The notes under the pieces were generated by a model. That model saw nothing but the letters and a program-made list of their open reading frames with translations. It did no database searches and had not been told where the DNA came from. Positions 34,450 through 44,344 of a stretch of DNA of 64,000 nt are shown here, one piece after another. Positions within the stretch are counted from its first letter, which is position 1; every line of letters begins with the position of its first letter. Where the stretch lies: positions 91,686,501-91,750,500 of the forward strand of contig CM059582.1 of NCBI GenBank assembly GCA_030407085.1, written 5' to 3'. The stretch comes from Trichopria drosophilae. Taxonomy: Eukaryota > Arthropoda > Insecta > Hymenoptera > Diapriidae. A program made the translations under genes and the position numbers.

Positions 34450-34932
34450 TGTATTGAATGGTCATAAACTTAAGTGTACAGCAGAAGTGTAAGCCGTGTA
34501 AACAATCACACCGGTGAATTAAATTCCAACGAACAAATTTTGAAAATCGTGATAAATGCCAAAGAACTCAATAAAATGTATGTTCATATATTTTAATGGT
34601 TTGTAGGCACTTTCCCTAATTGATCACTCCACCGTATCCGATTCATATAAGCTTATTTCGGATAACTGAGGCAAAAACAAAGAACACTATGTCACATTTA
34701 ATCCTTTGGATGCTACCGGTTACTTCAATACACCATAAAAAAGAAAAAAAAAAGAAAGTTATTCCACTGTTCCGCAGACTCAATACGGATTTTAATCAGT
34801 ACAGAATTAAGAAAACTTAAACGAGCTTGAATATTACAGTTCTTGATGCGCTAAATACAGTTGTTTCCCCGGTCTAGTGAACCGAGAGCGAAAACAACAC
34901 GTCCGAACGCTTCGACAGCTCAATGTAAACTC

Positions 34933-35512
34933 TTAATATATAATTAATTGGTGATTCTTTTAAAACTTATTTATAAGCAATTAGTCATAATTAATATGAC
35001 TGATATTATATAAATATTTATAATATTAACAGATATATAATTAGATACATATTTATATCAATAAATTTATTAATTAATGTATTTTTATATATATTTTTAT
35101 TAAAAAAAAAAAAATAATCATACAATTAATTAATATATTAATAATATTTAACAGGATCGGAATTTATAAATAAATTTAGTTGAAAAATTAAAAATTTTAA
35201 TTTATATAAAAATAAGGCATTATTTTTAGGAATTTTTTAATAAAAATTCTTTTAGTGTACATAATAAATATAAAAAAAAAATTGTTTTAATATAAAAATC
35301 TGATTAATTTTTATTTAGAATAAATTTTTATTCAATTTTATTTTAATATAAAAGTTTGATTAAATTGTATTTTTAATTTAATAAAATTTGAGTAAATTAA
35401 ACTAATCAATTAATTTATTAGTAATGCAAATAAATTTGAATAAATTAAACTAATCAATTAATTTATTCGTAATTCAAATAAATTTGAGTAAATTAAACTA
35501 ATCAATTAATTG
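34933..35512. repeat. Control-region-like AT-rich sequence with 48 bp repeats
   Basis: 34933-35080 continues the ~130 bp repeat from the other side of the LINE. 35395-35512 contains about 2.5 units of a ~48 bp repeat ('actaatcaattaattta' plus 'gtaattcaaataaatttgag'). The same repeat continues at 38084-38245 beyond the next LINE, so the latter inserted into it. No gene. Confidence 0.65.
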
Positions 35513-35517
35513 AAATT

Positions 35518-35730
35518 GTGCACTCTCTGCCAGCGGTTAATGTTTTTATTAACGAATATGTGCCTAGTGACTTCTTGAGATTAATCATGAAATCAAAAGA
35601 AAAGGCGAAGCAAATGGGACTGAAATTTCAGCGAAGAAAAACAATGATCGAGCTTCGTTCAGAGGATGGAAATCTGAAATATATGATTAAGTCCATCTCT
35701 GACTTGGATAATATCATGCCGCAAAACTGA
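35518..35730 (+). pseudogene. LINE ORF1 C-terminal remnant
   Basis: A 70-residue frame without an obvious start at the truncated 5' end of the LINE. Lys-rich, ends just before the endonuclease frame. Assigned by position only. Confidence 0.4.
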
Positions 35731-35814
35731 CATAGTTATGACAATGGGTCAGCTTCTTTTTCGCATAGAAATCAGCAAGAGGTAACTACGAGAACTACAC
35801 TCAACTTCTTAAAT

Positions 35815-36330
35815 GTGCCTTCGTCTTTGGTGCCGTCTTCAGCTTCAAGATTTCAGTTAATTGAGTCGTCTTCATCGTCGTTGAAATTTTGTAATAAACT
35901 CCATTTTGTGCACGTGAACGCGAGATCATTGATATTGCATTTTGCGCAGATTAAGTCAATTTTAATTGAAAATGATTATGATTTATTGGCGATATCGGAA
36001 ACATGGTTGAATCATTCGGTGCTTGATTCTGATATTTTTATTGAAAATTACTCGGTCTTTCGGGCGGATAGGGCGGGGAAAAGAGGAGGTGGGGTGGCGA
36101 TTTATGTTAAGAATTATTTTTATTGCTCAAAAATTAACACGACTTCAGATGAGTTTGGATTAGAGCAATTGTGGCTATATTTGAAATTCCATAATAATTG
36201 TTTTACAATAGGTGTCCTATACAGGCCGCATTATGTCTCCTTGAATTGCTTAAACAACCTGGAAGAGTGTATTAATTTATTACGCGTCAAATATGACAAG
36301 ATCATTATTCTTAATTATAAATCCTGTTAA
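35815..36330 (+). pseudogene. LINE endonuclease fragment
   Basis: 171 residues with 'FVHVNARSLILHFAQIKSIL', 'DLLAISETWLN', 'RGGGVAIYVKNYF' and 'IGVLYRPHY', the first half of the APE-type endonuclease. It closely matches the frame at 61320-62060. It stops where the internal deletion joins it to the RT C-terminal region. Confidence 0.85.
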
Positions 36331-36865
36331 GTCGCAGCTCATTGTGGTAGGTAGTAATAACTTACGCACCAAAGTTGACCTCTCACAAATAAATATAGTA
36401 ATTAAAGGAAATATTATACCAATTGTGAAGGTAGCTAAGAACTTAGGCTTATATATTGATGATGAATGGCGCTTTTCCTCGCATATCTCTAAAAAAGTAG
36501 CAATATCTTACGCGCGGTTACGTCAATTATACCCGTTCAGAAATGTCTTGAATGTAGACACTAAGTTGAGATTATGTGAATCGTTAGTCTTACCACATCT
36601 GACGTATTGTTTATCGGTATATGGTCCTTGTATAATTAATAAAGATTGGTGTAGAGTGCAGGCGGTGCAAAATGCGTGTCTCAGGTACGTCTACAGAATA
36701 CGTAAATACGACCACATCTCGCATGCGTTTCAAAAATCGGGCTGGAGAAAAATGCGAGATCGCTTGGAAATGAGGATCCTAACCTTGGTGTGTAGGTTGC
36801 TAACTTACAAGGTTCCGCTGTATCTAATGGGAAGATTGAAAATGTTAGGTAGGGGCACTGTTTAG
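36293..36865 (+). pseudogene. LINE RT, post-YADD and thumb region
   Basis: 190 residues beginning right after the deletion junction at 'NPVKSQLIVVGSNNL'. This corresponds to 'NPNKSKILLVGSKNQL' of the related copy at 58706-62073. The match continues through 'PHLTYCLSVYGPC'. It ends where the solo LTR interrupts it and resumes at 37643. Confidence 0.85.
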
Positions 36866-37642
36866 GACCGTAGTCCGAAATATTCAGGAGCGACGATGGT
36901 CGCCGCAACTTTGTATTTTCGCGCGACTTTCGAATAATCGGGATCACGAGCGACGACTAACGTCGCGATAGAAATCCTGCCCGCGAAAATTTCGGCAATA
37001 TCGGCGTACTAGGACGATGTTTAATAAGCCTGTACTGCGCATCGGGCAAGTTCTTCGATTGTCTCCGTCTAGCGAGCATCGAATCGCGCTCTTGAATCGG
37101 AGCCATCTTCTTTTTTTTGTAATCGGCACGCGGACTTTGTTCTATTAGAGATCCACGATAGTGGATCAAAAATAAAAGGTCTCAATTTGACTAAAAAGCG
37201 AAAACGACAACGCGTTCGCGTGTGACGTGCTAATAAAACCTGAAAATTAAACTCGTACGTTATCGGACTCTATTCCGCACGTGTTCGTGAGTAGCCATTG
37301 ACCGCGAGTGCCAATCTGTAAGTTCGACTAGGTTTTCTGTACTGGACAGAAAACCTAAAATAAACTTGTTTAATTTCAAGCAATTATTCCGGTTCTCTTT
37401 TGCTAATTTATGCCCACTCACTTTATCCTGAATCTAACTTGATCGTCATTGGTCATCGAGCTATTTCGCAATCAGCGTATCGATTCTCAGTGGGTGCTTC
37501 AAATGAATTAATTACGCTCCAACCTTTTTATTAATTATTGCAACTGTCGTTCAAAGTCGGTTCCACGACGCGACAACGAAATCATCGAGCGTGCAATATC
37601 TCCAACGGGTAACCGACTGGAAAATTCTTATAGTCTTCAACA
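36859..37642 (+). mobile_element. Solo LTR, 784 bp, in the LINE, with a hairpin before its poly(A) signal
   Basis: Starts TGTTTAGG, ends CTTCAACA. Flanked by GGCAC (36854-36858) and GACAC (37643-37647), a 5 bp TSD with one change. LINE coding sequence is contiguous if it is removed. It has a 12 bp perfect inverted repeat, TAGGTTTTCTGT / ACAGAAAACCTA (37329-37357, 5-base loop), directly followed by AATAAA at 37359-37364. A second one is GATCCAC / GTGGATC (37150-37167, loop GATA). Family not identified. Confidence 0.75.
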
Positions 37643-38052
37643 GACACAGTTGCCCATAGAGGGGCGATTGTATATACACTTTGTTTCCCGAAAAGCTATA
37701 CTGCCAAATTTAATGGCGCATTTTCCTATGTTGCGGCTAAACTCTTTAATGCATTGCCGCTTCCAGTTCGTAAATTAATTTTATTGCCCCGAAAATTTGT
37801 TAAGTCCATGAAAGAGTATTATGTTGCGCGTCGTTGATTTTGTGGTAACATGTTAAGTAATATTAATTGATTTGTGTAAATCTGCTGAATTCGTGTCAAC
37901 TTTTTTTTTATGTTTATATTTATGTAACCGGTCGAATGTACTGTAATTTTAATTTATATTTTATGTGATTTTTTATTTTATATTAATGTACGGTCAGTCT
38001 GTAAAACAGCAATTTAAAAGCTGTGGCTCGCCTACTGTCTAAATAAAGTCGA

Positions 38053-38083
<31 letters not shown>

Positions 38084-38085
<2 letters not shown>

Positions 38086-38244
38086 ACTAATCAATTAATT
38101 TATTCGTAATTCAAATAAATTTGAGTAAATTAAAGTAATCAATTAATTTATTCGTAATTCAAATAAATTTGAGTAAATTAAACTAATCAATTAATTTATT
38201 CGTAATTCAAATAAATTTGAGTAAATTAAACTAATCAATTAATT
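38084..38244. repeat. 48 bp AT-rich repeat, about 3.5 copies
   Basis: Continuation of the array at 35395-35512 on the far side of the LINE. Probably control-region derived. Confidence 0.7.
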
Positions 38245-38253
38245 AGACATAAC

Positions 38254-38807
38254 ATGTCTTATTGGAGTGAAACCAATCCTAATTGGATGGTCGATAGTCG
38301 TTCTACTCAATATCCTGAAAAAGTAAACGTATGGGCAGGTATTATAAACAATGCGGTAGTTGGGCCCTTCTTCATCGAGGGTACCCTTACTGGTCAAAAA
38401 TACCACGATATGTTGAGGGACGACATCATCCCTGCTATTCAGGTTATTGTAGGCGAGGATTTCGATCAGACTTGGTTTCAGCAAGATGGTGCAGCACCCC
38501 ATTATGCAACAGATGTTCGCAATTATTTGAGTGATGTATTCGCAGAACGGTGGATAGGTCGAAGGGGTGTAATAGAATGACCACCAAGATCTCCGGATCT
38601 TACGCCCCTTGACTATTTTCTATGGGGTTATCTCAAAGATAGAGTGTATCGAACGAAACCGGTGAATATTGAGGAAGTAAAACAATGAATACGGGATGAG
38701 ATCGCGACTATAGAACCAGATATGATTAAAAAAGTCGTATCGACTTTTTATAATCGCTTGGGATATTGCCAAGAAGTTCATGGCAATCACTTTGAGCATA
38801 AGCTTTA
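38254..38807 (+). pseudogene. Tc1/mariner transposase, C-terminal half
   Basis: It keeps the second and third catalytic Asp ('QQDGAAPHYAT' and 'PPRSPDLTPLDYFLWG') with the same 36-residue spacing as the intact copy at 11875-12939. The first catalytic Asp is lost with the 5' part. Two in-frame TGA codons occur (38578-38580, probably from TGG, and about 38685), so it is inactive. The proteins are clearly related but not the same family: identity outside the motifs is moderate. Confidence 0.85.
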
Positions 38808-38872
38808 GTAAGATACATAATTTCATCAAAATCTTAGTATACCCATCTTGCCTTAACTGTCTGGGGACACCC

Positions 38873-38917
38873 ACACACACACACAAGCACACGCACACGC
38901 ACACGCACACGCACAGG
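38873..38917. repeat. (CA)n / (CACACG)n microsatellite
   Basis: A run of CA dinucleotides passing into CACACG hexamers, within the truncated transposon. Confidence 0.85.
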
Positions 38918-39813
38918 TGACGGCGAGGGGAACCACCTGAACAAAGCACCCCGAAGAGGTGTAAACCCGACCGTGCTACCTCCACGCGGTACATCTTGGG
39001 TAATGCTAAAGCCGGCGGTAGCATTGGAAACAATGTAAAAATGTTACCCATACATACGGTATATATAAAGGATGTAAAAAAAAAATGTATATTTTTATCC
39101 GGGAACAATGATAATGCATTGCACTCTGGAAACTCTGGAAACATTACGAAAATGAAACGGGGTTCCAATTAAAAAAAAAATAGTCTTGAGCTTAGAATAA
39201 GCCTCAAGGTAATTTGCAAGGTTAAATTCAATGGTGCCTCTTGCTGAGTTAATTCGCTGTTCCGGGAGTTTTAAGTTTGGCCTTGAAATGACATTGCCGA
39301 AAAAAACGGCCATAGCATATTTGGACGTAAAATTTTGTGCTCTCTCCGAATCCGTGAAAAAAATAGCAGTTTCCATTAAAAAAAACAAACTTGACCTTGA
39401 AATAACCTTCAAGGTCATGTTCAAGGTCAAATTCTGTGCTACCATTAAATATCCCAGGAAAAATCCTTAAACTTTTGTCTGAAACAATTTCCAAAGAAAT
39501 GCACACCCTCTGAGATATTTCGCCGTTACGGGAGTTTTAAGTTTCACCTTGAAATGACCTTGCCGGAAAAATCGATCATATCATACTCGGACGTAGAATT
39601 TCCCGCTCTTTCAGAATCCATGAAAAAAAATAGGGGTTCCCATTTAAAAAAATTAACTTGACCTTGAAATAACCTTCAAGGTTATGTTCAAGGTCAAATT
39701 CAATATCGCCATTAAATAGTCAGGGAAAAATCCTGAAACTTTTGTCTGAAACATTTTCCTCGAAAATGCACTCCCGCTGAGATATTTTGCTGTTCCGGGA
39801 CTTTTGGATCACC

Positions 39814-39843
<30 letters not shown>

Positions 39844-39849
<6 letters not shown>

Positions 39850-39906
39850 GTAGACTAATTTTAAGTCAATAAACTCATAATTTATAAATAAATAATTTTT
39901 CTTTAT
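39844..39906 (+). tRNA. trnM: NUMT copy of mitochondrial trnM
   Basis: Sequence with CAT in an anticodon-loop context ('aaaCTCATAattt', near 39871-39880) and short A/T-rich stems, ending 'cttta'. Position before trnI and nad2 supports it. It is a nuclear copy and not expected to function. Confidence 0.6.
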
Positions 39907-39907
39907 A

Positions 39908-39973
39908 AATAAAATGCCTGATTAAAGGGTTATCTTGATAGGATAAATTATATAATTTAAAATTATTTTTATT
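39908..39973 (+). tRNA. trnI: NUMT copy of mitochondrial trnI
   Basis: Acceptor stem AATAAAA / TTTTATT, D-arm 'tgcctgatta', and anticodon GAT in 'cttGATagg'. A clear insect mitochondrial trnI. No trnQ is visible between it and nad2. Confidence 0.8.
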
Positions 39974-39985
39974 ATTATTTAATTT

Positions 39986-40549
39986 ATAAAATTAAATTTT
40001 TTTATAATATATTTAATTATTCCAATATTATTATTAATTATATTATTATCAATTACATTAAATTCAATTTTTATATTATGATTTTTTATAGAAATAAATA
40101 TATTAGTATTTTTATTTTTAATTGTATTTGATGAATTTATTTTAAATGAAATTATTATTAAATATTTTTTTATTCAAAGAATTTGTTCATTAATATTATT
40201 ATATTTTATAATTATAAATTTTAATTTTTATAAAGATATATTTATAATAATTATAATTATTTTTTTATTCATAAAATTAGGAATATTCCCATTTTATAAA
40301 TGATTTATTCAATTAATAAATTATTTAAATTGAATAAATTGTATTATTTTATCTACACTTCAAAAATTTATTCCATTATACTTTTTAATCAATATTATGA
40401 TTTTTTTAAACTTAAATAATTTAAATTTATTATTATTATTATTATTATTAAATTTATTATTTTCATTAATTAATGGATTAAATTTAACATATTTAAAATT
40501 ATTAATAGGATTTTCTTCAATAATACAAATAAGTTGAATAATTTTAATT
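39986..40549 (+). pseudogene. nad2: NUMT nad2, truncated by the gypsy insertion
   Basis: Read in the invertebrate mitochondrial code from ATA: contains 'NFFMMYLIIP', 'LWFFMEMNMLVFLFL', 'MKLGMFPFYKW' and 'GFSSMMQMSWMILI', typical NADH dehydrogenase subunit 2. The last ~90 residues are missing, cut off where the gypsy LTR begins and not found beyond the element. In the standard code it contains many TGA stops. Confidence 0.9.
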
Positions 40550-40771
40550 TGTGACGAAACCCGTCACAGATCGACGCGCTTACCGAACCCCGCGCCATCT
40601 ATTGGGGCCGGGCGTAACCCCGCCACGAAGTCCGCCCCTCCCGGAGGAGAAACGGCTCTTTTTACCGGAGCGCGCCTCCACTCGTCCTCCCCCACGGGTC
40701 GTGCCGCAGTGCGCCTCGAGAGTTCTCGAGTAACGGGCCTCGGCCACCGTCGCCGACCTCTCTATCCCTCC

Positions 40772-40836
<65 letters not shown>

Positions 40837-41477
40837 TAGCGACAGCTAGCCCGAGACGATACGGGGACGCACGAAGCACTTTTCAGCGCTCCGTGTCGTC
40901 CCCTCCCACCACGAAGACCTCGAGGACGGTGCTCGTCATCGCCCCGACGAGTGCGTCCCCCAGCTAGGACCCCCGGACGAACCCCTCTCTCGCGCCGATC
41001 GCTCGAGCGCGCACGCGCCGGTCCGACGGCGCACCGCTGCAGAAGAGAGGACAAAAGACAAGGCAGTATCTGTGAGGCCATCGACGAGAAAACTAGTTCG
41101 CGCCGCGAGCCGAAGTACAGTGCGTATCGAAGAAAAACAGTAAGTTGAAGTGCAGTAGACGACCCGGCTACCAAAAGACGAGATCATCGCAGCAAATCTG
41201 CAGGGCAGCGTTGTGCACGAGTGAGAGATACCGGTCAAAGAGTCCAGGCGGCCAACGAGACCAGCCAACCGGCCACCCAGCGAATTTCCCACGTAAGTAG
41301 ACTTTTTTTTTATTAATACCCCATAGACCCCTCGCGAGTGAATAAAGTGTCGTTCCCGGTCATTTCCGAAAGAGGTTCCGCCGTCGCGAGATTGGAGCCC
41401 GCGCCCTCGTCCCCCTTTCTTTTGTGTTAGGACAAATTAAAGAGTATCTGCCTCGTCCTTGTAAGGGCGAGGTTATA
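40550..41477 (+). repeat. 5' LTR of the gypsy element
   Basis: Homologous to the solo LTR at 879-2315. Starts TGTGACG, ends GGTTATA (ACA in the other copy). Contains a (TC)n run at about 40778-40832 and a splice donor GTAAGT at 41293-41298. Confidence 0.88.
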
Positions 41478-41479
41478 AA

Positions 41480-41497
41480 TGGCATCCCTGGTGGGAA
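41480..41497 (+). other. Candidate tRNA primer-binding site
   Basis: TGGCATCCCTGGTGGGAA starts two bases after the LTR. TGG matches the CCA end of a tRNA; the tRNA is not assigned. Confidence 0.5.
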
Positions 41498-42254
41498 AAT
41501 CTATTTTGACTTCCCAATTAGTAAAAAATTGAAAGGTAAATTTTTATGTTCTAGAGGAGTCGTTACGAGTCCGGCGGAACTCGCCGGGAATTTTGAATAA
41601 AAGATGTTTTAGTGAATTTTATCTTCGCATCCCCTAACAAGTGAAAAAACAAGTGAAAATAAAGTGAAACTTAAAAATTCCGTTAGAAAGTGGTCGCAAC
41701 GGTCCAATTGAAAATTTCAATTTTCGGAAAGTGGTTGCAACGGTCGTGCACTTGTTGACGTATTTAAAAATAAATACGAAAACAAGTTACCCGGAAATAA
41801 GTCGGCCCGGTAAAATCAGGTGTTGGTAAACACCCGCCCTGCCGTCCCGAGCCGTTAGAGAAAAAAATTAAAGTTCAAAAGAAAATAACGAATTTATATT
41901 CCGTCCCAATTTCCCATTTAAAAATAAATGTTATAACCCTGTAACGAAACTTTGATATTTGTGTTTATTTTAATTGGAATAGAAAAGTTTTCGAAATATG
42001 TGCATTTAATTTGAGATTACATGATATTATACTGATAATTAGATATAATTAGTTAATGATGTGTAGGTAATGTTATATATAAAATTATACATTTATCTTT
42101 AGGCTTAAGGAGTTAATTATGTGTAATTAATTTTAATCCCACTACAGAGAATTACATCCCAGAAACTCCCTATAATTACCAATACATCAGGGAATAATCT
42201 AATAATTTTAGAGAAAATTAATTGAATATAATAAAATAATAGTTATTCTAATTT

Positions 42255-42530
42255 GCATTTTTTTTTGTTTTTGTTTTTATTGAGTGTTTCAAATCGAAGT
42301 ATTCAGTGAATTAATCCGGACAGGTAAATTCCGGTAATAAATTTTCAAATTTTAATGAGAACGGATCTTAGAAAAAATTTTGTTGAATATACAAAATAAT
42401 AATCTTTATTTTAATTTGCAGTTTTTTTTTTGTTTTTGTTTTTATTGAGTGTTTCAAATCGAAGTATTAAGTGAATTAATTCGGACAGGTAAAATCCGGT
42501 AATAGATTTTCGAATTTTAATGAGAACGGA
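42255..42530. repeat. Tandem duplication, about 160 bp unit, in the gypsy leader
   Basis: Two copies, near 42258 and 42418, sharing 'tttattgagtgtttcaaatc', 'gaagtatt.a.tgaattaat' and 'ttttaatgagaacgga'. Confidence 0.8.
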
Positions 42531-43069
42531 AAATTTTGAATTTATGCAACACGTGAAAATTTTCTTTTGAGAATTGATATTTAATTATTTTTAAATAACA
42601 AAGGTGCAAATAATTAAATATTTTTTTTTATAAACAAATCTTTTGCGTGAATTTTAATTGAAAGTAATTGTATAGTAAGCAATTTTCGCTATAGTAAAAA
42701 GTAATTAACAGGTTTCGCGATTTCCAGATATAGGATTTCCCCCCGCCCCCCAAACAGAAAACGAAGAGTAATACGCAGCTTTTGCGTTACAAAAAAAAAT
42801 CATTTTAGAGTTATACTATGTCAATATAGATATATATGTAAATACATGTGTAACATATGTGCTCATAATTTATAGAAATGTTATTTTTCTTAAGTATCGC
42901 CCCACGGGTACCAGTGTAGCGATTGGAGGGTAGTCCGTTAAAAGAGGAAATAAAGTTTCTAATTTCGTGTCGCGAGTCGCGTCCTTGTATGAAAATCTTT
43001 GTGTTGTAGAAAAAGTACCCCGTTAATTCGATATCAATAATAACGGACAACCAAGACTCACTACACGGA

Positions 43070-43330
43070 ATTCAAAGTCGTACGTTTGAATTTCCGTTGG
43101 TTTTGAATCGCCCTTACTTATTAACATTAATTATTTTTGAATTTCCCTTATTTATGTATACCCGGAATTCAAAGTCGTGCGTTTGAATTTCCGTTGGTTT
43201 TGAGTAGCCCTTACTTATTAAAATTAATTATTTTTGAATTCCCCTTATTCATGTATACCCGGAATTCAAAGCCGTATTTTGGAATTTACGTTAGTTTGAA
43301 TTGCCCTTAGTTATTCATTTCCATTATTTT
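43070..43330. repeat. Tandem repeat, about 95 bp unit, 3 copies, in the gypsy leader
   Basis: Copies begin near 43070, 43163 and 43258 with 'cggaattcaaagtcgt' or 'cggaattcaaagccgt', followed by 'gaatttccgttggtttt' or variants. Confidence 0.8.
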
Positions 43331-44005
43331 TTAATTTTCCTTAATTTTGCATTTCCCTTGATTTTAAAAGAAAAAAATTTTCCTTAATTTTAAAAATTCC
43401 CCTTAATTTTGGAAAATTCCTTAGTTTTGAAAAATCCCTTAATTTTAAAAAAAATTCTTTATTTTTGAATACCCTTTATTTTTGAGTGTCCCTTTTATTT
43501 TTTTTTTGAATCCCCTTTTACTTTCGAATTTCATTTTATTTTTGGATTCCCTTTTACTTTTGAATTTCCCTTTATTTTTGAATCCCCTTTTACTTTCGAA
43601 TTTCCTTTTATTTTTGGATTCCCTTTTACTTTTGAATTTCCCTTTATTTTGGAGTTCCCTTTTACTTTCGAATTCCCTTTTATTTTTGAATTCCCTTTTA
43701 CTTTTGAATTTCCCTTCATTTTGGAAACCCCCCTTATTTTTGAAATCCCCTTTAATTTTGAATTTCCTTTTTACTTTTGAATTACCCTTTATTTTTGAAT
43801 TTCCTTTCATTTTGGAAACCCCCTTTATTTTTGAAATCCCCTTTAATATTGAATTTCTCTTTATTTTTGAAATTCCTTTTATTTTTGAATTCCCCTTTAT
43901 TTTTGAATTCCCCTTCAACTTTGAAATTCCCTTTAATTTTGAAATCCCATTTAATCCAGAATTTCCCTTTATTTTTGAAATTCCCTTTATTTTTGAAGTC
44001 CCCTT
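43331..44005. repeat. 18 bp minisatellite in the gypsy leader
   Basis: About 30 units around 'cctttatttttgaattcc'. The 18 bp period keeps several frames open on both strands (plus-strand Phe/Leu-rich, minus-strand NSKIKG hexapeptides at 43445-43918). These are most likely not genes. Confidence 0.85.
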
Positions 44006-44344
44006 TATATGTTTTTTTTTCGTGAGAGCGCACCGCCTTTGCGTCGGATATTACGAATATACCGTTCGAAGTAATTCCGGGAAATTTGTTTTTTTTTTGG
44101 TTTTGCATTAATTGGCTGTACGCCAGATATCAGGTTGCTCAAGCAACGACTCTGGTAGCTCGACGTAGAATCTCGAGTTACATCGCGTCCTTGTGGGGCA
44201 CCTGATCTATTAGCGTCTCTCCCTCCATTAGTTGAGTTTTTCCGGTAGGACTGAACGAGCGGATTAAGAAAGATTCTGATATTTACCCCTACCCTTTTGT
44301 GATTTTCGTAATTGTGTCGTATTGGTTGGGTTGATTGCAGTAAA

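Larger units (their letters stand above)
30186..34932 (-). mobile_element. Near-complete LINE with ORF1 and ORF2
   Basis: Inserted into the AT-rich repeat, which continues on both sides. On the minus strand it carries ORF1 (33640-34449, one frameshift) and ORF2 (30272-33634, one in-frame stop), then a short AT-rich 3' end near 30186-30250. This is the best preserved LINE here and may have been mobile recently. Confidence 0.88.
35513..38083 (+). mobile_element. LINE copy with internal deletion and a nested solo LTR
   Basis: Plus strand, flanked by the 48 bp repeat on both sides. It has an ORF1 remnant (35518-35730), endonuclease (35815-36330), the region after the YADD box (36293-36865 and 37643-37840), and a 3' end 'ctgtctaaataaagtcgat' followed by (ATT)n at 38048-38083. 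The RT core is missing at about 36310. Same family as 58706-62073, judged by endonuclease, C-terminal region and tail. Confidence 0.88.
38245..39816 (+). mobile_element. 5'-truncated Tc1/mariner-superfamily copy
   Basis: The right end reads 'ggatcaccctg' followed by TA, and subterminal 'aaggtca' repeats resemble those of the element at 10284-13992. The left end, with the terminal repeat and the first half of the gene, is missing. It also contains a (CA)n-type repeat at 38873-38917. It lies in a TA-rich stretch just before trnM. Confidence 0.8.

Noticed and set aside
36944..37169. Minus-strand frames inside the solo LTR at 36859-37642
   Set aside because: Short, without motifs, and contained in an LTR.
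43445..43918. NSKIKG-repeat protein on the minus strand
   Set aside because: Product of the 18 bp minisatellite; mirror frames are equally open on the other strand.
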